From positions 1 through 6,810 of the forward strand of contig JAUCGN010000093.1 of assembly GCA_030378125.1 (NCBI GenBank): DNA of 6,810 nt. Direction: 5' to 3'. How positions within the stretch are numbered: the first letter of the stretch is position 1; every line of letters begins with the position of its first letter. A model generated the notes under the pieces. It had not been told where the DNA came from and did no database searches. It saw only the letters and a program-made list of their open reading frames with translations. The stretch comes from Thiotrichales bacterium HSG1. Its GTDB lineage: Bacteria; Pseudomonadota; Gammaproteobacteria; Beggiatoales; Beggiatoaceae. Positions 1 to 5,640 of the stretch are shown one piece after another. The position numbers were made by a program, and so were the translations under genes.

Positions 1-1244
1 ATCCTACCCCAATTCAAAGCGGATCAATTCCTAATGTATTAGAAGGCCGTGATGTAATTGCTTCCGCTAATACTGGTACTGGTAAAACTGCAGCTTTCGT
101 ATTACCAATGTTACATCGTTTAGCAAAAAAGCGGCGTCATAAGAAACAACGTGGCCAACCATCAGTATTGATATTGACCCCAACTAGAGAGTTAGCTAAT
201 CAAGTTACTCAAGCTATTCGTAATTATGGTAAAAACATCCGAATTTTTAGTGTAAGTTTGGTAGGTGGTATGCCTTACGGACCACAATTGAGAAGTTTAT
301 CTAAACCGATTGATATTGTAGTCGCAACTCCAGGTAGATTAATTGATCATATTGAAAACCGTAATATTGATTTATCCGGTATTGATATGTTAGTTCTTGA
401 TGAAGCTGATCGTATGTTAGATATGGGTTTTGTTGATGAAGTAAGCAAAATTGCCAAATATACTCCCAAAGAACGACAAACTTTACTATTTACTGCAACT
501 TGGGACGGTAGAATGGCTAATTTAGCTAAAAATATGCTAAACGATCCACAACGAATCGCGATGGATGAAAAGCCAACCCAAGAAAACATTGAACAAAGGT
601 TACATGTTGTTGATGATGTGGAACATAAAAACCGATTGTTACAACATCTGCTTGATGATGATGATTTAACCCAAGCCATTATCTTTTCGGCCACTAAGCT
701 TGGAGCAGATATATTGGCTCGAGACTTAAAGGCACAAGGACACTCTGCTGCTGCTTTACATGGTGATATGAAACAAGCGGCTCGCAATCGTACTCTACGA
801 AATATGCGTATGGGTAAATTACGTTTGCTTGTTGCGACTGACGTAGCGGCTCGTGGAATTGATATGACTAATGTTAGTCATGTAATAAACTTTGACATAC
901 CAAGGTTTGCCGAAGATTATGTACATAGAATTGGTCGTACTGGTCGGGCTGGTGCTAACGGCACTGCAATTTCGTTTGCATTACCAAGTGATTTATTGCA
1001 TTTAGAGCGAATAGAACGTTATACTGGACAACGAGTTCCACGCCTAATTGTTCCTGGCCTAGAACCTACGCGTTCATTAGAACGTAAAAAGAAAAAACGT
1101 AAGTATAATAGCAAAGGCTATTCAAAATCTGGCCGAAATAATTATAACGATCCAAAACGTAAAACTAGTGGTCGTCATTTAAATCAACCGCCAGCACATC
1201 GTAGACGACAAAGAGCCGCAAATAGAAAAACTACTGCTCAATAA
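1..1244 (+). CDS. rhlE: DEAD-box ATP-dependent RNA helicase, RhlE-like (5' end outside window)
   Basis: An ATP-dependent RNA helicase acting in the cytoplasm; RhlE-type enzymes remodel RNA during ribosome assembly and RNA turnover. The frame is open from base 3, so the first ATG at 108 is internal; about 413 codons are present and only the extreme N-terminus is missing. In order: Q-motif PTPIQ (codons 1-5), Walker A ANTGTGKT (22-29), PTRELA (60-65), TPGR (109-112), DEAD (133-136, bases 399-410), motif III as TAT instead of the usual SAT (bases 492-500), motif V ATDVAARGID and motif VI HRIGRTGRAG. The stretch PRLIVPGLEP after motif VI resembles the RhlE C-terminal linker. A Lys/Arg/Asn-rich tail of about 55 residues ends the protein, typical of an RNA-binding extension. 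It is followed after 21 bp by an OsmC gene, probably in one operon. The family call is firm; the RhlE subtype is likely but not certain. Confidence 0.93.
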   Translation, partial: PTPIQSGSIPNVLEGRDVIASANTGTGKTAAFVLPMLHRLAKKRRHKKQRGQPSVLILTPTRELANQVTQAIRNYGKNIRIFSVSLVGGMPYGPQLRSLSKPIDIVVATPGRLIDHIENRNIDLSGIDMLVLDEADRMLDMGFVDEVSKIAKYTPKERQTLLFTATWDGRMANLAKNMLNDPQRIAMDEKPTQENIEQRLHVVDDVEHKNRLLQHLLDDDDLTQAIIFSATKLGADILARDLKAQGHSAAALHGDMKQAARNRTLRNMRMGKLRLLVATDVAARGIDMTNVSHVINFDIPRFAEDYVHRIGRTGRAGANGTAISFALPSDLLHLERIERYTGQRVPRLIVPGLEPTRSLERKKKKRKYNSKGYSKSGRNNYNDPKRKTSGRHLNQPPAHRRRQRAANRKTTAQ

Positions 1245-1265
1245 AAGGTTTAAGAGGCTAGAAAT

Positions 1266-1649
1266 ATGGATGCTGTTATTACTTTTGGGAAGGGCATGGA
1301 AGTTAATGCTCAATTCAAAAATTTTACTGTGAACACTGATCAGACTAAAAAAGCTGGTGGACAAGAAGCTTTTCCAGACCCTTTTTCTTATTTTTTGAGT
1401 AGCTTGGGTGCTTGTGCCGGCTATTTCATCTTACGCTTTTGTCAGTCACGTAATATTTCTACCGAAGGAATTAAATTACACCAATCTAATGACTGGATTG
1501 CAGGAAGAGTCGAAAATATACACATTGAAATTGAGTTACCAGCTTCTTTTCCAGAAAAGTACGCTACTGCTCTGATTCGTGCTACAAATGAGTGTACTGT
1601 AAAAAAGACTTTGCTGAACCCACCACAGATTGAAGTAACAATAAGGTAA
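1266..1649 (+). CDS. OsmC family protein (putative peroxiredoxin-like)
   Basis: A 127-residue protein of the OsmC/Ohr superfamily, cytoplasmic thiol proteins of which several reduce organic hydroperoxides. The helix containing SLGACAGYF carries Cys50, and a second cysteine, Cys110 in NECTVKKTL, sits where the second reactive cysteine of the family is expected. Cys59 is extra. The N-terminal beta region (residues 3-35) and the PDPFSYFLSSLGAC segment fit the group of short OsmC-like proteins rather than Ohr or OsmC proper. The ATG at 1266 has an AAGAGG ribosome binding site at 1252-1257, 8 bases upstream, and the gene starts 21 bp after the helicase stop, so it is probably co-transcribed. Length is normal for the family. 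The substrate is unknown; peroxide reduction is inferred only from the two cysteines. Confidence 0.85.
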   Translation: MDAVITFGKGMEVNAQFKNFTVNTDQTKKAGGQEAFPDPFSYFLSSLGACAGYFILRFCQSRNISTEGIKLHQSNDWIAGRVENIHIEIELPASFPEKYATALIRATNECTVKKTLLNPPQIEVTIR

Positions 1650-1708
1650 TTCTTTAATTAATTAGAAACTTCCCCATCTTTTGTCCACTATAGTAATAGT
1701 CTTAAAAT

Positions 1709-1759
1709 AGGTAGTGATAAATTTTTTAAAACATATAGTTTTTTAAAATGTCACTACTT
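1709..1759 (+). terminator. Imperfect long hairpin, candidate terminator after osmC
   Basis: GTAGTGA (1711-1717) pairs perfectly with TCACTAC (1751-1757). After a small internal loop, 1721-1732 pairs with 1738-1749 at 10 of 12 positions around the loop ATATA (1733-1737). A short T-run (1758-1761) follows the right arm. It lies about 60 bp past the osmC stop and 100 bp before the next gene, so it could end the helicase-osmC transcript. The stem is mostly A-T, so termination strength is doubtful. Confidence 0.4.
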
Positions 1760-1805
1760 TTCTTAGAACTTAAAATGATGTTGGAAACAAAGATAAATTT
1801 TGTAG

Positions 1806-1831
1806 TTTTAATTAAGAATTAAGAATTAAAT
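1806..1831 (+). repeat. Iterated AATTAAG motif upstream of the methyltransferase
   Basis: AATTAAG occurs twice head to tail and is followed by AATTAAAT, ending 27 bases before the GTG start of the methyltransferase. Two sub-sequences recur near 3050-3100. The 16-mer TTTTAATTAAGAATTA (1806-1821) also occurs at 3085-3100 on the same strand. The 14-mer ATTAAGAATTAAAT (1818-1831) recurs as its reverse complement at 3047-3060. It may be part of a promoter or operator, or simply AT-rich sequence. Confidence 0.5.
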
Positions 1832-1844
1832 ACTGTTTTTTAAT

Positions 1845-1861
1845 AAGGGAATAAATGAGTG
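1845..1861 (+). promoter_or_regulatory. Ribosome binding site deciding a GTG start, with an overlapping ATG
   Basis: AAGGGA at 1845-1850 lies 8 bases before GTG at 1859, good spacing. An ATG at 1855 in another frame is only 4 bases from it and opens a 5-codon frame (ATG AGT GAC TCA ACG TAA, 1855-1872). Spacing and the length of the open frame favour GTG as the methyltransferase start. Initiation at the ATG would compete with it. Confidence 0.6.
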
Positions 1862-2494
1862 ACTCAACGTAACATAATTAAAGCAAAAACATTTACTAAT
1901 GATTCTGTTAAATCCTTAAATAGTAATAAACCTTTGCCAGGATGGATGGTATTTGCCAGAGAAGTTCTTCGTAATCCTAAAGCTATGGGAACCGCTTGCG
2001 AAAGTTCACCAAGACTTGCGAAAGCGATAGCAAACTTTGTCCCGGTTGACAAACCCGGCTATGTATTAGAACTAGGTGGTGGAACCGGAATAGTTACAGA
2101 AGCGCTATTACAGCGTGGTATTGCCCCAGAAAATTTAATATCAGTAGAGTTATCTCCTTCTTTTGCTGATTATTTACAACATAAATTTCCTCAGGTAAGA
2201 ATTATTAATGGTGATGCTTTGCACTTAAAAGATTTATTAGGTGAAGATAGTGAACGGGTTCATACTATAGTCTGCGGCTTACCATTCCGTACCTTACCGC
2301 ATGTACAAGTGCATGGTATAGTGAAACAAGTTGATGATATAACTTCAAATAATTCTGGTATTTATATTCAATTTACTTATGATTTAAGCGGTAAAGCTCC
2401 ATTTTTACCTCATCATTTTAAACGTATAAATCACAAGATAATATGGCGAAATATACCTCCAGCCCGGATTAATGTTTATAATTCTGAACGGTAA
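1859..2494 (+). CDS. SAM-dependent methyltransferase, PmtA-like (phospholipid N-methyltransferase family)
   Basis: A class I methyltransferase of 211 residues. The SAM-binding motif I VLELGGGTG is at residues 69-77, the acidic end of strand 2 (VEL) at 96-98, and GDA at 118-120. The segment GLPFRTLP (140-147) and the C-terminal IPPARINVY (199-207) match what I know of the PmtA-like family, which includes bacterial enzymes that methylate phosphatidylethanolamine at the membrane surface. The actual substrate cannot be read from the sequence, and some homologues are annotated only as rRNA-dimethylase-like. There is no signal peptide or membrane segment. The first 23 residues look poorly conserved; the typical core begins near PGWMVFARE. 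It starts at GTG, stands alone on its strand, and converges with the pentapeptide gene across a stem-loop. Confidence 0.8.
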   Translation: MTQRNIIKAKTFTNDSVKSLNSNKPLPGWMVFAREVLRNPKAMGTACESSPRLAKAIANFVPVDKPGYVLELGGGTGIVTEALLQRGIAPENLISVELSPSFADYLQHKFPQVRIINGDALHLKDLLGEDSERVHTIVCGLPFRTLPHVQVHGIVKQVDDITSNNSGIYIQFTYDLSGKAPFLPHHFKRINHKIIWRNIPPARINVYNSER

Positions 2495-2502
2495 ACAATC
2501 AT

Positions 2503-2542
2503 ACCTCCCATAAAATGTCCTCATTAATACGAGGTGGGAGGT
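2503..2542. terminator. Stem-loop between convergent genes, probable bidirectional terminator
   Basis: ACCTCCCA (2503-2510) pairs perfectly with TGGGAGGT (2535-2542), and CCTC (2519-2522) pairs with GAGG (2531-2534) around an 8-base loop. The left arm carries an 8-base bulge (2511-2518). It lies 8 bp after the methyltransferase stop and 15 bp after the end of the minus-strand pentapeptide gene, and is by far the most GC-rich stem in the intergenic DNA. A classic T-tract is weak on both sides. Confidence 0.65.
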
Positions 2543-2557
2543 TAATTCAATCAAGAG

Positions 2558-3031
2558 TTACTTCCTTTTTTTAACCCCTATAGCTCCTTTAAAGTTACCA
2601 CCTTTAGCACCTTTAATTTTAGCTCCAGTCAAGTTGGCCCCTTTAAATTTTGCTCCTCTCAATCTAGCATATCTCAAATCAGCACCACGCAAATTGGCAC
2701 CACGCAAGTTAGCACCACTCAAATTTGCTCCTCTCATTTTGGCAAAACGTAAATTGGCTCGACGCAAATCAGCTCTGCTCAAATTGGCATTTCTCATATC
2801 TGCACTTCGTAATTTTGCCCCTCTTAATCTTGCTCTAGAAAGATTAGCTCCACGCAATCTTGCCCGCACTAATTTTGAATAATTTAATTTAGCTCTAGAC
2901 AGGTTACAACGATTACATTTTTTGGTTTTTTTTAATTTTTTGAGATGACTTCTATTAACTGCAGAAGTTAAATCATGCCCTAAAAGACCTACCATAAAGG
3001 GTATAATTAATAAAATGAAGATTTTTTTCAT
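2558..3031 (-). CDS. Exported, highly basic pentapeptide-repeat protein
   Basis: A 157-residue protein with an N-terminal signal peptide: MKK, a hydrophobic core at about residues 4-18, and possible cleavage after TSA (residue 24). A Lys-rich stretch then leads to a CxxC pair, Cys39 and Cys42 in KKCNRCNL. From residue 42 to 141 there are 20 pentapeptides in unbroken register (ANLRG, ADLRR, ARLRG, AKFKG and similar), predicting a right-handed quadrilateral beta-helix of about five turns. By my count it has 43 Lys plus Arg against four Asp and no Glu, so the helix surface should be strongly positive. The KKCxxC start followed by AxLxx repeats is a familiar layout among exported pentapeptide proteins of unknown function. 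The ATG at 3031 has AAGGAG at 3039-3044, 7 bases upstream. Function unknown; binding to a polyanion such as nucleic acid, lipopolysaccharide or polyphosphate is only inference. Confidence 0.85.
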   Translation of the reverse strand: MKKIFILLIIPFMVGLLGHDLTSAVNRSHLKKLKKTKKCNRCNLSRAKLNYSKLVRARLRGANLSRARLRGAKLRSADMRNANLSRADLRRANLRFAKMRGANLSGANLRGANLRGADLRYARLRGAKFKGANLTGAKIKGAKGGNFKGAIGVKKRK

Positions 3032-3046
3032 GATGATTCTCCTTAA

Positions 3047-3100
3047 ATTTAATTCTTAATCATGAAATCCAAATTAAAATATACTTTTAATTAAGAATTA
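3047..3100. repeat. Inverted repeat between cysQ and the pentapeptide gene
   Basis: TAATTCTTAAT (3050-3060) and ATTAAGAATTA (3090-3100) form a perfect 11-bp inverted repeat with a 29-bp spacer, filling most of the 66-bp gap and including the cysQ stop codon. The left arm is part of the 14-mer (3047-3060, reverse strand) also found upstream of the methyltransferase. It could be a weak terminator for cysQ, a binding site upstream of the pentapeptide gene, or both. All pairs but one are A-T. Confidence 0.5.
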
Positions 3101-3904
3101 TAAATAGTTTAACCAGTTTTTCTCATTATCGCCAAATACCAAAAAATGAGGATTAAGTAATGAATCTTTAGTATTGTATAGTAATGGTTTCAGTTCTAAA
3201 TCAGTTAGATAACCACCTGCTTGTTCAACTATGCAATGGGCTGCTGCAGTATCCCATTCTGAGGTTAAACCAAAACGTGGATAGACATCTGCTTTACCCT
3301 CTGCAACTAGGCAAATTTTTAGGGAACTTCCAATACTAATTAGGTCAGTTTTGACATCCAATTTAGCAATAAATTTTTGCAAAGATTCACCAGCATGCGA
3401 ACGACTACCGGCGATAATTAGATTATTTTTGGGACGATGGCGTACTTCAATAAGTTCTGGTGATTGCTCTGGTAAGCATTTGTACGCACCATTATTTAAT
3501 GCTGCAAAATAACTAATACCAGTTACTGGCACATAAACAACCCCCATCACTGGCTTATGATCATCAATTAAAGCAATATTTACCGTAAATTCCCCATTAC
3601 GCTTCACGAATTCACGCGTACCATCAAGTGGATCTACTAACCAATAACGTTTCCAGCTAGAACGTTCCTGAAAAGGAATCTTAGCTGATTCTTCTGACAG
3701 TATCGGCCAATTAGGAGTTATTTTTTGTAGACCTTCTATAATAGCATTATGGGCAGCCATATCGGCCATAGTTAGTGGTGATTTATCAGGTTTTTGCTCT
3801 ACTTCAAATTTGGTTGCATATACTTTCATAATATGCTCTCCAGCTAATATTGCAACCTGATTAACATCATCAAGTAGTTTTTTTAACTCATCAACACTTA
3901 ACAT
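3098..3904 (-). CDS. cysQ: 3'(2'),5'-bisphosphate nucleotidase CysQ
   Basis: A magnesium-dependent phosphatase of the inositol monophosphatase superfamily. It converts adenosine 3',5'-bisphosphate (pAp, the by-product of PAPS reduction in sulfate assimilation) to AMP, and so relieves inhibition by pAp. In 268 residues all family motifs are present: QKPDKSPLTMAD (37-48), the metal-binding glutamates in ILSEES (68-73), DPLDGTREF (91-99) with Asp91, Asp94 and Thr96, GSSLKICLVAEGKADVY (192-208), and SEWDTAAA (215-222) with catalytic Asp218. TREFVKRNGEFTVNIALI is typical of CysQ rather than SuhB. Length is slightly above that of the E. coli protein (about 246). The ATG at 3904 has a GGAG at 3915-3918, 10 bases upstream. 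No sulfate-assimilation gene is adjacent, and it appears to be transcribed alone. Confidence 0.95.
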   Translation of the reverse strand: MLSVDELKKLLDDVNQVAILAGEHIMKVYATKFEVEQKPDKSPLTMADMAAHNAIIEGLQKITPNWPILSEESAKIPFQERSSWKRYWLVDPLDGTREFVKRNGEFTVNIALIDDHKPVMGVVYVPVTGISYFAALNNGAYKCLPEQSPELIEVRHRPKNNLIIAGSRSHAGESLQKFIAKLDVKTDLISIGSSLKICLVAEGKADVYPRFGLTSEWDTAAAHCIVEQAGGYLTDLELKPLLYNTKDSLLNPHFLVFGDNEKNWLNYL

Positions 3905-3922
3905 TTGTGACTAACTCCATTT

Positions 3923-3951
3923 CTAATAATATTGTAAATTATTTCTGTCAA
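3923..3951 (-). promoter_or_regulatory. Candidate sigma-70 promoter for cysQ
   Basis: On the minus strand a perfect TTGACA (3951-3946) is followed after 17 bases by TATTAG (3928-3923), which matches the -10 consensus at four of six positions. The expected start site, near 3916-3917, would fall inside the GGAG ribosome binding site, so the leader would be almost absent. Either the -10 element lies elsewhere in this AT-rich stretch or the match is partly fortuitous. Confidence 0.35.
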
Positions 3952-4000
3952 TAAATAAAATAAGATTTTGTAACATTTTTAGGATTTATGCATTGACAAC

Positions 4001-4025
4001 TCTCAAAAGATATTATTTTCTGAGA
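4001..4025. repeat. Small hairpin in the intergenic region
   Basis: TCTCA (4001-4005) pairs with TGAGA (4021-4025), and the flanking A and T runs extend the stem with one bulged C. It lies about 100 bp upstream of cysQ. There is no T-tract or other sign of a specific role. Confidence 0.35.
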
Positions 4026-4172
4026 ATAAGGTTAAAATCATCGCCTTTTTAGATGAACAAATTTTATTATCTATATTGGTACCTTAGCCATAAGCCCCAA
4101 TAAAAAATATGTAAATAACTTTAGTACAGGACATTTTTTTATCAGAATTTAAGGATTTTTTATACTTAATAT

Positions 4173-4217
4173 AATTTACAAAGATTTGATCCCAAAAATT
4201 CTTTAATTTTGTAAATT
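4173..4217. repeat. 10-bp perfect inverted repeat
   Basis: AATTTACAAA (4173-4182) and TTTGTAAATT (4208-4217) are perfect inverted copies 25 bp apart, and the inner AAAG/CTTT can add pairs. It lies inside the gene-free region, upstream of the transposase-like remnant. It may be a relic of a mobile element end or a binding site; low complexity makes chance possible. Confidence 0.45.
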
Positions 4218-4218
4218 T

Positions 4219-4240
4219 TGATTTTGACAATTAAAAATCA
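4219..4240. repeat. 7-bp perfect inverted repeat overlapping a TTGACA
   Basis: TGATTTT (4219-4225) and AAAATCA (4234-4240) are separated by 8 bases. A plus-strand TTGACA (4224-4229) sits in the spacer, but no convincing -10 element follows at 16-18 bases. If it is a promoter it would point toward the transposase remnant. Confidence 0.3.
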
Positions 4241-4348
4241 TTTAAATTAATAAGTTATAAAAAAATATCAGGTACAAAGTGTAAATAGTTAAAAAGATGG
4301 TTGTGTTAAAATTGAATTTCCAAATAAATAATTGAAAAACAACTATCA

Positions 4349-4498
4349 ATGGAAATTATAAACCTTTTAACCTGTATAAGTCCAGTACTTGATTATACAA
4401 ATATTAATAGATTATCAATCATAGCAGAAATGATATTGTCAACGAGTAGTCGTATTACAATGTTGGAAGTCTCTCATTGGACAGAGAAAGGTGGTTAA
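4349..4498 (+). pseudogene. Transposase N-terminal remnant (IS family uncertain)
   Basis: A 49-codon open frame that ends at TAA after EKGG. The segment RITMLEVSHWTEKGG (residues 35-49), preceded by an Ile/Leu-rich helix with LSIIAEMIL, resembles the N-terminus of a DDE transposase group that I recall as reading 'RxTMLGISRWxxKGGSYRTIQRFF'. The expected continuation SYRTIQRFF is absent in all three frames: the likeness stops abruptly at the second glycine, near 4495, and the next 86 bp to the CYTH-CHAD stop show none of it. There is no ribosome binding site before the ATG. I read this as a truncated 5' end of an insertion sequence, without its DDE catalytic domain and certainly inactive. The likeness is from memory and short, so the IS family is left open. 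Confidence 0.6.
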
Positions 4499-4584
4499 TC
4501 CTGATTAAGATATTAAAAAGCAACTAATTGTATATTTAGATAACAAAATTATTAAATTCTAGAAAAGATTATATTGCACTGACT

Positions 4585-5640
4585 CTATAAATTTGACTTT
4601 TCCAACAACCATTTACTCAGTAAAAGTAAAGTGCGTGTATAACGTGGTGAACGCAACATATCACATATTTTAACATGGGAATCAGTTTGTTCAATAACCA
4701 ATTTTTGCCTTAGTTCCACCGTTGAATTATGTGATGTAACTAACTGTAAATTCATGGCAAACATACCCCAATCTCTGGCTACAGTTAACCCATCATCCAT
4801 CCATCTAATTTCCTCCAGTAATATATCATAAAACTGTTTAGGAACCAGATATTTATATAAATTTAAACAAGATAATAAACGATGTAAAGCTAATTGCATT
4901 TGGTGTATAGCTTCACTATCATCGCTGCATAAAACCACATTTTCATTGATTTGCAAATGTTGCAGACAATGCCAAACAATATGAATGAATACCTGTTCAG
5001 TTGTCATAGCAGAATCAAACTGAATTGGCTCAGCCTGACAAAACTTTAATTTTTGCGGTTTACATAGCTCATAACCAAGTGCTGCCTTGCTTTTATTCTC
5101 AATAGTAAAAGGAATGTCATCCAACAAAATTAAGGCAAGCTCATATAAACTCAGTGTAGAACCTGATTTAAGCTCTAACTCTATCTCATTGATCGGTGTA
5201 CTCTTATCAGCATGTGTAACTTCACCTTGATCAAGTGCAACCTCAATCGTGCTGTCATTTATACTAATTAACCAAGTTATACGATTAAAATTAGTAACAA
5301 ATATAGGTCGAATAGTGTCGAAATTATCAGGCAAATATGGCAAAGCATCAGTTGGAATCTGATCATATTCAGGGGTATCACTACTTATATTAGTTTCCCA
5401 CTCTTGACGTGTGTGCAAACCTCCCACACCTGTCCCAGCAGTTTTTAAAGTCTGAATTTTCTTATCACCAATATGGCGAATTCTAAAACCAACTTTATTG
5501 CGTAACAGATCATGTTCCACAGTGTCGAAGTAAACATTATATAGCGACTGCATATCCATGTTCTGCTGCAATAAAGAGTGTTTTTTAACCTTATCAACAT
5601 GTTCAGGGTTTAATAATAATTTTAATTCTGTTTCAATCAT
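4585..5640 (-). CDS. CYTH-CHAD protein, inorganic triphosphatase-like (YgiF type), CHAD shortened
   Basis: Start chosen at 5640 so the protein begins MIETELKL, which places the CYTH signature ExExK (Glu3, Glu5, Lys7) at the N-terminus; an ATG at 5664 would add eight unrelated residues. The CYTH domain (about 1-195) also shows YFDT (37-40), GFRIR (51-55), QTLK (63-66), TRQEWE (77-82), EVALDQGEV (133-141) and the acidic EIELELKSG (152-160). CYTH tunnel enzymes of this type hydrolyse inorganic triphosphate using metal ions. The CHAD part (about 210-351) has [10 protein letters not shown] (246-255), ARDWGMF (288-294) and LRSPRY (329-334), then stops. The second half, with the usual basic helix containing a KxLRY-like motif, is missing, and 351 residues is short beside E. 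coli YgiF (about 433). A weak GGGTGG lies at 5649-5654. The start overlaps the gabD stop by 8 bp, suggesting translational coupling. Polyphosphate binding by CHAD is doubtful here. Confidence 0.87.
   Translation of the reverse strand: MIETELKLLLNPEHVDKVKKHSLLQQNMDMQSLYNVYFDTVEHDLLRNKVGFRIRHIGDKKIQTLKTAGTGVGGLHTRQEWETNISSDTPEYDQIPTDALPYLPDNFDTIRPIFVTNFNRITWLISINDSTIEVALDQGEVTHADKSTPINEIELELKSGSTLSLYELALILLDDIPFTIENKSKAALGYELCKPQKLKFCQAEPIQFDSAMTTEQVFIHIVWHCLQHLQINENVVLCSDDSEAIHQMQLALHRLLSCLNLYKYLVPKQFYDILLEEIRWMDDGLTVARDWGMFAMNLQLVTSHNSTVELRQKLVIEQTDSHVKICDMLRSPRYTRTLLLLSKWLLEKSNL

Larger units (their letters stand above)
3905..4584. other. 680-bp AT-rich intergenic region with IS debris
   Basis: No intact gene is visible on either strand. 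It contains the presumed cysQ upstream region, a small hairpin (4001-4025), two further inverted repeats (4173-4217 and 4219-4240), a 49-codon transposase-like remnant (4349-4498), and 86 bp downstream of the CYTH-CHAD stop. The sequence at 4269-4286 (CAGGTACAAAGTGTAAAT) lies about 60 bp before the remnant and could be the old left end of the element, but no matching right end is found in the gap. Short open frames of 12-16 codons have no ribosome binding site or recognisable product. It looks like a decayed insertion site. Confidence 0.6.

Noticed and set aside
347..787. Minus-strand open frame of 146 codons inside the helicase gene
   Set aside because: It lies opposite conserved helicase motifs, is Ser/Cys-rich with no recognisable domain, and is a shadow of the real gene.
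2634..2882. Plus-strand open frame opposite the pentapeptide gene
   Set aside because: It is the antisense of a 15-bp periodic coding sequence, with a repetitive Leu/Ala/Arg product and no ribosome binding site.
2600..2900. Repetitive DNA that might be a CRISPR or tandem array
   Set aside because: The period is 15 bp, stays in coding frame and varies at synonymous positions; it encodes pentapeptide repeats, with no spacer structure.
3993..4021. Plus-strand promoter from TTGACA at 3993
   Set aside because: No hexamer resembling TATAAT occurs at 16-18 bp spacing and no plus-strand gene follows.
4083..4133. Minus-strand 16-codon frame starting ATGTCCTGTACT
   Set aside because: It has no ribosome binding site and no recognisable product, and such lengths are expected by chance.
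4269..4584. A complete insertion sequence in the gap
   Set aside because: Only about 50 transposase codons are present, with no DDE domain and no right end matching 4269-4286 in inverted orientation.
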